64,000 nt of DNA. It comes from Laetiporus sulphureus 93-53 (lineage: Eukaryota; Basidiomycota; Agaricomycetes; Polyporales; Laetiporaceae). Shown here one piece after another: positions 37,980-48,614 of the stretch. The notes under the pieces were generated by a model. It had not been told where the DNA came from, ran no database searches, and saw nothing but the letters and a program-made list of their open reading frames with translations. The position numbers were made by a program, and so were the translations under genes. Positions within the stretch are counted from its first letter, which is position 1. Each line of letters starts with the position of its first letter. The stretch is taken from contig NW_024468558.1 in NCBI RefSeq assembly GCF_001632365.1, forward strand, positions 164,595-228,594, written 5' to 3'.

Positions 37980-40648
37980 TCATCGCTGCATCACACTTTT
38001 GAGGAATGAATGCACATAAAAAAGAGCGGAACTCACCAGGCGAGCCCAATTTGACCTTGCCACATTGCCACGAGACACCCTTTCCGAAATGGGCCTGGGC
38101 AACGTAAAGATGTTCTCCATTTGCTTCATATCCCGCTCTACGCAGTTCAGTGCGACATATTCATTTGCGATAATGAAACTGACGCACTGCACTGGAACAC
38201 TGTCGCCCAAAAGAACAGGGTCGAAAGCTCCTCTCACATGCACCCACTTCACAGCAGCGCTGTGACCAGTGAGAAGCTCGAAGTTGTTTTCCTTCTGCAA
38301 ATGGCGGAGTAGTTATCGAGGGATGATGAACAACAATGGGCTTTCGAACATGCTCGACGCACCCAGATTTCCTTGCCATCATAGGAGATCCAACACTGCG
38401 TGTCGATACCTTTGCCCGGATCTTAATCACAGTGTCTTTGAGCAAGATCGGGCTCAGAAAGTACACGATAAAACGTACGAAGACCGCCCTGTGAAAGTAG
38501 ATAATATCACGATAAAGTCGTTAGGAACGGCTACAACAACTGACCTGGTAGAAAGCACGCGCAACATAGGTACTTGAACCATCTCTCGTATGGACAGCAT
38601 GTCGAATGCAATTCTTGGGTAGCACATCTTTTGATGCCGCAACCTGTGATAGCAGCAGTCATAAGTATTCATCATCGTCGCGCACGACAAGATATATTCA
38701 CCCAAATAAGCGCAGTCAGACTGTTGTTAAACAGATCCGACGCGCTCTCAAACTTGACCGGTCCCATGCCTTCAGTCTAAAGGGAAAAAAAAGGAAAACG
38801 TTGACCATCTTGTTAAAAAATGACTTACCGGAACTGTACCCCATTCAGTCTTGCAAAACGTTTCAAACTCATTCAACTCGGGGCATCGCGGTCTCCACCC
38901 TTCACCAAACATTTCATTTAGTGTATCCAGTGTGACCGCAGACTTTGGATCTCGTAGCAGTTTCGGCGATGCATAGAGGCTGCTGTGAAACACAGAGTCA
39001 CTCGTGATCTGCCCATTATCAAGACGTGTCTTTGGCCCAATCAATTCCTTCTTGGCCTCGTTTTGCTCCCCATACGCATTGTGAGGCTGAGACATGCCCC
39101 AGGTTTCAGGCTTCTTTTGAGCGCTCTGCCGAAGGAAATCGAGGTCAAGGTCTATAAATTGCTTGATCTCTCCCTAGCATCGTATGAGAAAGTGTTAACA
39201 AGAACGCATGAAACTTAAATACGCACCGCCATCCAAAATAGGGCAATATCGGCTAGCTCATGGCGTTCGTACCCGCCGCCGACGTCAGAATGAGCGCCCG
39301 GGAACCAGATCTAATGACAGAGTCACAAGGAGAGACCAGTGTGTCGGAACATGTGCTCTCAATCGTCCGAAGCATTAATAACTCACTTGCTTGAGAACCT
39401 GATTCTTGTTTCGACCGGCGTCGGATACAAGATCACCACCAGGCACAGTCCACAGTATGGGAAGGAACTTGTCTCGATTCTCGTGCAGGGACAACGCATG
39501 AAGAGCAATGTCGATCCTGCTCGGCAGGGAAGTGTCTTTGATTTTCAAGGCATCTATGGTTCCCAAGACCGGACTGGCTGTGTCCCAGACACCAACACAT
39601 CTGTAAGATGTGAGAAGTAGTTCATAAATCAGTGATGGAAGAGGTGGGTCGCGGGGCTTACTTTATATGGACATTTGTTCGAGTACCGATCGGGATGCGG
39701 GGTGTTTTGCCGTCAACAAGCTCCTTCCATATCTCAAAGAAGTACCCAAGTTGCTCGTGGTCCAGCAGCCCGATCTTATCCTGAAAACGTTTGACGTGTG
39801 CATATAATGAGACTGCTGAAACAAATCATCGTTGGAAGAATCTTACTATGAGGCCCGACAACTTTCGAGCAATGTATGCGCCCCTACGTCCCTTTATGAA
39901 TGTTCTACCATGTACTCGAGAGTGTAGACCTACGTCGAGAACCTGGATAATGTGGGGATTCTTAGTAAATGTCACATGCTCTCAAAAATCGCACCATTAC
40001 CCAAAAATGCAAATCTCGTCGCCTTCATCAAAGTTCTGTGCAATGAAAGCATATGCATCCCTGACTTTATTCGCTGAAGATTCGGCATTATCATAGGAAC
40101 ACATGAAAATATTATCGAATCTTACTTACCGACAGCTGTGGCAAAGACCTCTACGGCCAGCGATAAGAAGTATTGCATCATTAAGGTAGTATTAATGCAG
40201 ACAGCAGTCAAAACCTACGGATTGCAGTGGTTCCCATGACAGGATCACCCTTGAAATTTGCGTCACTTCCAACACCAGCTTGATAAAACACGATCTGACG
40301 ACGGCCATACCTACGGGCTATATTGAATATGGCGATAAGTTCAAAGGAGGTCCATTTACCCCGTTCGGTTTTTGATCGCACGTGCTGCGTTTCGCCTGTT
40401 AACCGAGAAACCGAAGAGGACATAAAGGTCCACGTACAGAGCCTCAAGACATTTGTTGCATATTGTTTCCCAGATCTACCATCTTTGAGTCCATCCTCTG
40501 AGGTTGAAAAGAAACGGGAATGCGAATTTATTCTGGGCAGTAGGGTGCAGGAATTACCCACTCGGAAGTGACACTCACCTACACCATCAGAGAGGTTGCC
40601 GTCCGTACCAGCGCCGTCGCAAAAAATCAAAAGCATTTTCGACATCAT
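37980..40648 (-). CDS. DUF2235-family alpha/beta hydrolase-like protein
   Basis: About 16 small exons read from 40648 down to the stop at 37980. Family motifs in order: MLLIFCDGAGTDGNLSDG, QYATNVLRLS, RRYGRRQIVFYQAGVGSD, NFKGDPVMGTTAIQVFATAV, RDAYAFIAQNFDEGDEICIF, GFSTGAYIARKLSGLI, CVGVWDTASPV, and VWF-like IWFPGAHSDVGGGYERHELA. These match DUF2235 (the T6SS Tle1-like phospholipase fold), where the nucleophile elbow is usually GFSRGA; here it is GFSTGA, and Ser is kept. The Asp of CDG and the His of HSDVGGG are present. The nucleophile Ser lies on a 9-nt exon (39934-39942). The C-terminal half is less conserved. The last intron is in frame, so its retention reaches the same stop. The substrate is unknown; lipid hydrolysis is inferred from the family. 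Confidence 0.85.
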
Positions 40649-41081
40649 TCGCAAGTCAGAGACCTGTGCAGGTGAAACGCTTTATGAGAATGGCCCTTGG
40701 AGGAGGGTTGGGGGACGTCTAGCTAACAACGTGTGCTTTAAGAACTAGAAGACACGCGTCTTGCGCGTGGACCGCTTAATAAGGGTGCGCGTCACCGTCG
40801 CAAGGTAATGTGGGTCCCTAACATATAACAATGCACAGTATCGGTTAGTGAAGTTACTGAAATATCGCGTCTTCATCAATCATCAGTGAAGTATCTCAAA
40901 CATGCTGCAGCATTATCTGTACGAGAACCCGCAGTACCAACTGGGGACTCCATACGTGCAGACTATCATAACCTCATGGATACCATACCTCAACACACCA
41001 GGTATACATGCAACGGCCGTCGAAAAAATCGAATGTCCGAGCAGGCCGCACCAAATTGCGCGAGATCAGTGTGCAGACAGC
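40649..41081. promoter_or_regulatory. Upstream region of the DUF2235 gene
   Basis: A 433-bp spacer that is also the 3' flank of RNase H1 copy A. It contains an ACGCGT (MCB-type) site at 40754-40759 within a GC-rich inverted motif (GACACGCGTC then TTGCGCGTGG). The role is inferred only. Confidence 0.35.
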
Positions 41082-42374
41082 CTAGTTGTAGTCGTCCAAA
41101 AGATCCAATTCGATATCCTCATCCGGTAACAAACAATTCGCGTACGCCTATGAAGCCGGTGTCAACAACCATTCATCCTCCTTGAAGCTTCCGTTCACCC
41201 AGATCTGCACATCTTTACTCACCTGCAGCTCCTCTTCATCCATCGGAACCTCTGCACTCGTCTCGGCTGAGACCACGTCCTGCACCGCCGCTTTCATCGC
41301 ATTGCTATCCGCATGGTCTGTATTCGAAAGTTGAGCTTGCAGTGCCTCCCAATCGCGCTCTGGCACCGTTGGCTTATAAGCGCCAATATTTGCGAGGGCG
41401 TCTGCGCCTTCGTTGCCCTCTTCACCCGCGTGACCGCGCACATACTCCAGATGCACCTGATCATTCAAGTGTTTGTCAGGATGTCGACTTTGCTTTGTGT
41501 GCTTAAGACGGGATGGTTTACTTTTTGTCCTTCTAACGCGCGCTGGGCGAGAAGCGCGTTGAGGTAGTATATTAATTGTACGTTCTTGACAGGATCGCCT
41601 TTTGCCGTTTTAAAGCCATTATCGAGCCACTTTGGTAACCATGTTCGTAGACCTGGCCATGCCGATGTCAAAGTGAGAACAGGACAGAATCAGATTGAAG
41701 ACTAACATTTGATAGAATACTGCGAGTCCGTCTTGATTATGAGCGGATTCTTGTTATGAGGGGCCGTCTCCAAAACGCGCACAATGGCCTGCATTTAATG
41801 ATTCTCAATGCTCGAGTCAAGACGTACAACGCGCGAATACGAGACATGTGTTGGATACTCACGATGAGCTCTGCACGATTGTTCGTCTGAGAGCCCGGAC
41901 ATCGCTCTGCAAGGTTTCTAGACATAGCAGCATGGTCAATCAAATAGTTTGAAAGGACTGGAGATGGCGAAAAACCTGGGATCACTCCTTCCCCACCATA
42001 CGCCTATTCCAGCAACGGACTCCGCCTGCCCATTTCCCTTGCACGCACCATCGCAGTAGACAATCGTACATCCGCCGTCATCCGCAGGCGACTCTACCTT
42101 ATTCTCGATAGCTCGTTGAAATGGTGCAGGCGTAGGGGTTGTCTCCTCAGGCAGAGTCCACTTGATACCGAACCTCGCAAGGTACTCCTCCGCCTCCGCC
42201 GCAGACCTGAGCTTTTTGAAACGTGCAGCAGGGAACCCTGTAGTCTGCTCCCGGCACTCGTCCCTGGTGGCTAGTTCAGTGCATACCATAGACCGCGCAC
42301 ATTACATACCATGTCATGTAGACACCGGGGGCGCGGCCCTTCGCTACGGCGTAGAAGGCGACCTTGTTCGACAT
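41082..42374 (-). CDS. Ribonuclease H1, single hybrid-binding domain (copy A)
   Basis: Seven exons (42310-42374, 41976-42263, 41863-41917, 41707-41788, 41522-41652, 41223-41456, 41082-41147) encode 306 residues. It cleaves the RNA strand of RNA:DNA hybrids. The N-terminal hybrid-binding domain reads MSNKVAFYAVAKGRAPGVYM then TW|DECREQTTGFPAARFKK. The catalytic domain has the full D-E-D-D set: YCDGACKGNG, TNNRAEL, IKTDSQYSIK and NEGADALAN, with the substrate-handling VRGHAG loop. It ends with an acidic tail (DEDIELDLLDDYN). The first intron splits the conserved Trp codon of the hybrid-binding domain (TG|G). A tandem relative lies immediately upstream. Confidence 0.93.
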
Positions 42375-43246
42375 GACCGTCGCTGAGATGACTGTAGCAA
42401 ACGATTGAGATTGTGTTCTAGGGCGTGGTTCGCACAACGTCTTGAGTGCGAATCGATGAAATGCGCAACGAGAGATTTGCATATAGAAGGCACCTTCGAT
42501 GCTAGATGGCCCGCGATAAGGCCATCTGAGTCTTGACTAGGATTGGTTGTTAGTTGGCTCGTACACACACCTGCGGCGGTGGAGCTCAATTGGCGAGCTT
42601 ATAGTGCAGCCTGAAGTACATCCAACGTCGTGAAGGCAAGTTTTCGCTTGAGATCAGTTTCTGACATCGCTGCAAACATCGCTGCTCTGCCCATAGTAAG
42701 GAGTGCGGCGAGTCACGTGATATATTGACGCGGTCACGCACTGCAGAAACGCGCCTCCAACAGGCTGTTGCTGGACTTCAGCTTCAGACTGAAGAAGCGA
42801 ATACAAAGAGGCTTTCGTGATCTATTTTGCCACCAAGTGGTACATCTCAGATGATGCATGCGACGTCTCACTAGCTGATTTGCAACCTTGTCAAGTTTCT
42901 CGCATTTGCGATGGTTGATTGAGTATTTGTAGGCCACATCAGCCTGGGGAAGATCCTGAACAGGACGTTCGCCTGTCCTTCCAGCTTCGCTTTCAATGAT
43001 TGTTGCTTCTCAAAGTGTGCTTTCAAACCCATGGGGCAAAAACAATACGAATTAGTCTTTCACATGATCAGCGTACACGTCATTCAATCTATCTCTCAAT
43101 ACTGGTTGAGAACAGCGAAATGACCAATCTCTATACTATACAATGATATCTCGACATGCCGTTCAGCAATGCACCCGATCCTATTCCGAAGACAACAAAG
43201 TGACCGTTGAACAGACAACCCTCAGACTTGCCAAACATTTCAAAAC
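42375..43246. promoter_or_regulatory. Upstream region of RNase H1 copy A
   Basis: 872 bp between the tandem RNase H1 genes. At 42714-42739 it holds CACGTGATATATTGA followed by CGCGGTCACGC, closely matching a motif upstream of copy B at 45772-45798. No gene is supported. Confidence 0.4.
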
Positions 43247-45089
43247 CTAGGTCTTCCCCGCTTCATGATCCGCGATCCACGGCATCACTGCAGGGCAATA
43301 CACATCAGCAAACGATCAACTCTCGATGAGACGGCTGCTTCCTGTCAAGACTCACTCCAACCATCAAGCAGTCTAAGCCCAGCCCTTCCACGGTTCACAC
43401 TTCGCGCAGCTGCCTGCAGCGCGGCGTCACTCGCCTCAACATCCACACGCGCCATCAGCGCCCCCCAGTCACGCACCGGGACATCGGACTCCATCGCACC
43501 CTGTTTGGCCAGCTTATCGGCACCCAAATTGCCTTCGATGCCAGAATGACCGGGGACGTGTCGCAAATGCACCTGATCACACACAGTTGACAGGGTCAGA
43601 TGGTAGTTCGTTCAGAGTATGGAAACACACCTTTTGTCCTTCCAGAGCGCGTTGAGTAAGCAAACCGTCGAGATAGCGCATCATATCGGCATCTTTGACG
43701 GGCTTGAGCCGGGGACCTTCGCTATCCCATCTCGGTAGCCACAGTCGTAAACCTGCAAAGACAAAGACCTCCCCTCAGCCATAGCTGCAAGAAGACGCTG
43801 GAGATTATGAAAGGCCCACATTGGATACAAGACCGAGAATCGGTCTTTATGATGAATGGCTTGCGGGTGTGAGGTGCCGTCTCGAGGACGCGCACTATCG
43901 CCTGCATTCAGACCTTGCATTGAGCCGAAAGCCGTTTGAAGCACGTAAACTCACGTAGAGCTCAGCACGAGTGCTTGTCGCTTCGCCTGGGCATCTCTCT
44001 GCGAGATTTCTGACGAAGCCGGTCAGACCATCGCACAGAATTGCTTCTCATCTGAGTCCCAACTCACCTCGGATCGTTCTCACCCCACCATACGCCGATC
44101 CCCGCGCGATCTTGCCCTTGCTGGTTCTTCGTACAGGAGCCATCCACATAGATAACATCATGCTCGGCATCGAAAGCATCGACATATGCACGCGCTTGCT
44201 CCTCGCTCCGGAACTTCTTCCATCTCGCGCCGGGAAAGCCTAAGACATGGTCACTACACTCGCGCCTGCCAGTGGCAGTTTCATTAGACGGTGATCCCTG
44301 TACGGGGAGATAACAGACCATGATCCATAAACACCAGGCCCGCGTCCCTCAGCAACAGCGTAGAACCATAGCTCATCACGGTTGGACGTGCTATTGAAGG
44401 GGTCCAGCTTAGGCAGCGGCACGGCCGTTGCCCCCCGGCTGGAATCTTCCATTGGACACCAAACGTGACGAGGTAGACAACTGCTTCTGCCGCGGTCGCG
44501 ACCTTCTTGTATCGTGCGCCGAAAAAGCCTGAAGTATGCTTCTTGCACTCATCCCTGGGGCGACACGCTCAGCGAGTAACATCAAAAGCGAGAGATGATA
44601 TACCATGACGAGTAGACACCGGGAGTACGGCCTACCGCTACAGCATAGTATCCGAATTTGACGGTGTTGCTCTGGCCCTTGATAGACAGCGATACAGCTG
44701 CGGCGTTCGTGGAGGTCTCTCGTTCGACACTGAAGGATGCGACGTAGGCATTCGCCTCAGCATTGCTCTCAAACTTCTTATATTGAGCGCCGGAGAAACC
44801 GAGCGTATGTTGCTTGCACTCGTCCCTATCGATAGACCGCGTGAGTGGCCACAGCCATTCCTCCGAGGTGAAGTTGATACCATGAGATGTATACACCAGG
44901 AACGCGCCCCTTCGCCACAGCATAGAAGAACTTGGGTTTATTAATCGCACCAGTTTGATGAAAGTAAGCCAAATTGGATGTTCTGCAGGTGCTGCTTTGA
45001 AGCAGGGCACCATGTGAGAGCCTGGACACCATCGGACGCGTCGATCGATGGACGATCCTGCCGTTCGCGTTCAACTTTGTCATACCCAT
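43247..45089 (-). CDS. Ribonuclease H1 with three hybrid-binding domains (copy B), apparent frameshift
   Basis: Nine exons: 44881-45089, 44604-44825, 44319-44554, 44068-44265, 43955-44009, 43820-43901, 43631-43752, 43356-43572, 43247-43287. Three hybrid-binding domains occur in a row, starting FFYAVAKGRVPGVYIS, YYAVAVGRTPGVYSS and WFYAVAEGRGPGVYGS, each with a following GF.GA(R/Q)(Y/W)KK motif. The RNase H domain keeps D-E-D-D (VYVDGSC, STRAELY, KTDSRS, GADKLA) plus VPGHSG. The 55-nt and 82-nt exons are the same size as in copy A. Exon 3 is one base out: the frame before a run of six C (44431-44436, G on the coding strand) differs from that after it. The start is uncertain; residues upstream of the first domain are Arg/Ser-rich with few acids, like a mitochondrial presequence. 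Confidence 0.8.
44431..44436 (-). other. Homopolymer frameshift site in RNase H1 copy B
   Basis: On the coding strand a run of six G separates two frames that are both clearly coding. One extra G would join them. It may be a true one-base deletion (inactivating the RNase domain) or a sequencing/assembly error at the homopolymer. Confidence 0.7.
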
Positions 45090-48000
45090 TGGAAGTGTCG
45101 CGACTGCACTCGAGAGCTCAACTGGATGCACATATGATGAGGGCTAAGCTAAAGAGTGACAGCGCATGTGGACAAAATTGATATTGCAGACTAAGAACTT
45201 AAGTTCAACGTTGAACGTTAACGCCTGCGCGTGCCGTGATGTGTTTGTACCTATTTGATCCCGCTACGATAGCCGTAAGTTCCTTCTATCTCTGCAAAGA
45301 GGACATTTCTGCAAATCTCTTTGGAAAGACTGTAGATACTCTGAACAATCTCTCATAGACGTTGAATGACACGGGTGAGCCGCCTCAGAGCTGTTAGAGC
45401 GGCACGGGTACTTACAGCCACAGACGCGTTATGACGCGTTTGACGCCGGTGCCAAAGTGTGTGCGTAGATCATCCGTGGACCTCAACTAATGCTAGGAAG
45501 TAGCGTTATTCCAGTCCTGGGCCTGATGCATGCCTGATGGGTAGACGATGCATAGAATGATGTGATTACCAGTGAGGCCAACCATCCATCGATGGTCACT
45601 TCAAGTTTAGGCAACAATCCTCACGGTACTGGGTTGTAGAACTTAGTGCTTAGCCCTCTGTCTACACCCACTCTTCAGTCGCAAACACCACAACAGCTGA
45701 TATAGTGTTTCAATTAGTTTAGAACTGAAGGAGATGTGCGTCACAGACGTCGATACGCGTGTGTGGCGCCCCACGTGATGTGTGAACGCGGTCACGCGAC
45801 ACCAAAAAGTCGCGTCCGACCGACAGTGTCAATACTGTCGACCTACGCTCCTTCTACCTTCACATCAAAATCGCGAAGCACCACGAAGCATCACAGAAAT
45901 ATCACCGGAATAGCCTTCGCACAACGCGGGGCCCCGCCCCTGCTCGACCTCCAGACATAGCCCAACATATTCCTGGATCTCTAAGTATAGAACACCAACT
46001 GATCAGCACGCACCGCGCCCGATCGGAAACGTTCAACACGCACTCTCCGGGCATCTATCAGGTACACCCACAAACACCAACCGCGCCTCCGCTTCACAGA
46101 CTACAAGCCGGCTAGCAGAAGGTACGCGCGCGTACAGTGCGCGCGCGTCGGATCCCGCCAAGTCTGAGAAGCCATGGACGGAGCCCTGGCTCGTGCAAGC
46201 GCTGTGTGGCTGCCATTGGCTGTTGGACGCCGCTCGGTGTACAACGTTTGTGTGATGAGGATGCCAGTGTCCGGTGAGGTCGGGTTTCTTCCTGGTGACC
46301 AGGCCGGCGGTTTGAGCTGTCAGCGTCGATGAGATTGTCGGCAGATTGAGGTTTGTGTTGAATGAGCGGGTTCGTGCGTTCGAGTCCTAACGCGAATGTG
46401 CACGCGTGAAACGATGGATCGCTTCCTTTGATAGTCTCATCAAGTAGCAGGCTTCCACTCGAAATGAGTACCACAGCTTCTCCCTTGCCAAAACGTTCAG
46501 TGTTGGGGGGAGGGGTGTCTCCAGTGAGCAGATTCGTGCGCACCTGATCCAACCATATGGCGCGCTGACAGATTGACGGTTTTTCGCCTGCCCGAGAGTA
46601 CCGGAATCCGAGATTGCCGGGTACAACGTCTGCAGGCGCAGTCCCTCAGGTGAGCGGTTTTCGTGCGTACGTTCTCTGGCACATCGTGGACGACTGGAAC
46701 CCCATGGGTGCGTGAACATCCCTCAGATTACGTTCCGGTGACATCTTAGGCAGCGACATGGGCATGAAGGGTGCAGGAACCATCTACCCGGCGTCTCGGA
46801 CTTGTTGTCTTTCGTTGCTCCGTTCAACACCGAAAAGCAAGGACCAGGGTCGGGAATAGCCTACAACGCCGAAGGTACGATCCCGGACGGGCATCGTGAG
46901 AGCCAATGAACGAGTTGGAATCGGGCACCTCGGGATGTTGCGAAATCTCTTGGCACGGCTAATCCGAATTTGGAAGGAGGAACAACGCCTCTTGCACTCT
47001 AGCCGCACCTGGAGTGCCCGTCTCAGAATTAGATTCGCTCATGCTCATCCTTCCGCCAGGCAACTCTCCTTGCATGCTTCCTCACGCATAACCATCAGCT
47101 TCGATAGCCTCCATGTATCATGCATTATGGCTCATCGACATCAGCCAGAGTCTACTCGGCGAAACGCTCGCGGATGTACGGTAAACCGATCGCCGGAAGT
47201 CGCTATCTAATGGATGGAAACCACTCAACGTGGAAGTGATTGGGTGGGAAACGCTGCGACAGATCCGCCAGCACCCGACCCCGACGCACAGCATTAAAGT
47301 AAGAGCGCGCAGTGTCAGTCGGGCTCACCTGAAAGGCAAGTTTCCTGGTCGGTCGATGTCGGCTCTGCGGCCTTCAACGGGTATCCGTCATGCGGATGTT
47401 CCGCACTGCTTTACAGCCGCGCAGCGCAAATCCAGGGGTGCTGCATCTCCTGGGCGATAGGCCGTGTCCACATGTGCTCAGAATGGACGTGTATCCGAGC
47501 TGGCTGAACAAGCATCACAATGGAGCGCACGGTGAAGCGGCGTTATCTGCTCAATCTTTGCGTGATTAGCGCGATTGTCGCCGCGAAGGTCGACGGGTAA
47601 TAGCAGACCGGTGGTGGAGACGCGTTTGGGCGACAGGGAGACCGAGCGCGCAAGCCATGCGAGCGGTATGAGACGAGACCGGGAGTCGGATGGGTAGTTC
47701 TAGTCGTCGAGTACTGCTGCACGTTGTGGTGAGAAAGCGAGAGATTCGTCGTCGCAGGCGCATGTGCGTGCTCACAGATTCCGAGCTGCAAATAAAGGGG
47801 GTAATTAGCACGAAATGACCCGAGCGCAACGCAACTGCGGCCAAGGGGTTCTTTCTGGAAGCCTGTTTCCGCGATTCGAATCGAGCGAAAGCAGCGTTCT
47901 AGGTTTGATGGCGATCGATGTCATCGTTTGATGTATCGGAACCGGGTGTAGTCTGTGCGCGCGCTCCGGAGGGATGGGCAAGGTGCGAGTCTACGTACAG

Positions 48001-48614
48001 AGTCGAGGATGAGCACAGGGAAGAGTCCAGCGTCGCCGAGACAGACAATATGCTGGTGAACGGCGGAACGGGCGGATTTCCATATGCGGATTGACCGGCC
48101 TGCGCCCAGCCGGGCTGTCGGAGAGGGTTGTGGCTGAAGTCGGACTGGTCGGTTCTGGGCTTTCCCTGCGTGCTCCTCTCATCCAGTCCCCGCCTGCGTC
48201 GACCTATGATGACTGCCTGGATCACCTGTCGCGCATACACCGCTCCATAATTCCATAGCGTTGTTCACATGTCCTCAGGCTTGGCTAGCAAGCGAGCATT
48301 TCGCGAGGTTGGCGTCGTTAACGAGCATGCTCCGAGGTGGAGAGCACTTCTCGCATCTCGCACTCGACCTGGTCTGCGTTTTTTTGTCGGACGAATGGTG
48401 CGAGGCGTTTTCCAAATATGTCAGACTTTCTCACAGTGAATGGATTGTAGCTCCGAGCCTCCGCCCATCGCCCGCCTCTACCCGCCTTGGCTCTATATAA
48501 TGGTTCCTCAGCCACCCAAGGTTTCCACTTTCTCTTCTCCCCTTCGCCGCATTCGACGGTCCCCGTCCGTCTGCATTTCTTTTTTCTTCTCCTTACGACC
48601 TATCATATTCCATC
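45090..48614. other. Gene-poor spacer, with promoter-like motif of RNase H1 copy B
   Basis: 3.5 kb without a supported gene. CACGTGATGTGTGAACGCGG then TCACGCG at 45772-45798 resembles the motif upstream of copy A. A (CG)-alternating stretch lies at 46123-46149. A short motif (CGCACGAA then C(C/T)GCTCA on the minus strand) occurs three times between 46360 and 46680, at uneven spacing. The right end is the promoter of the MFS gene, with pyrimidine-rich tracts at 48520-48600. Confidence 0.45.
46123..46149. repeat. Alternating CG/TA tract
   Basis: Two GCGCGCGT-type blocks separated by ACAGT, giving an almost perfect inverted pair of alternating purine-pyrimidine sequence, a Z-DNA-prone composition. 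No link to a gene is evident. Confidence 0.5.

Noticed and set aside
41082..45089. Viral origin of the RNase H1 genes because the N-terminal domain is named viroplasmin-like
   Set aside because: That domain is standard in eukaryotic RNase H1. The genes have many spliceosomal introns and no neighbouring reverse transcriptase or capsid, so they are cellular.
46360..46680. Tandem repeat of a CGCACGAA...GCTCA motif
   Set aside because: Three weak copies at uneven spacing with unrelated sequence between them; too little for a repeat call.
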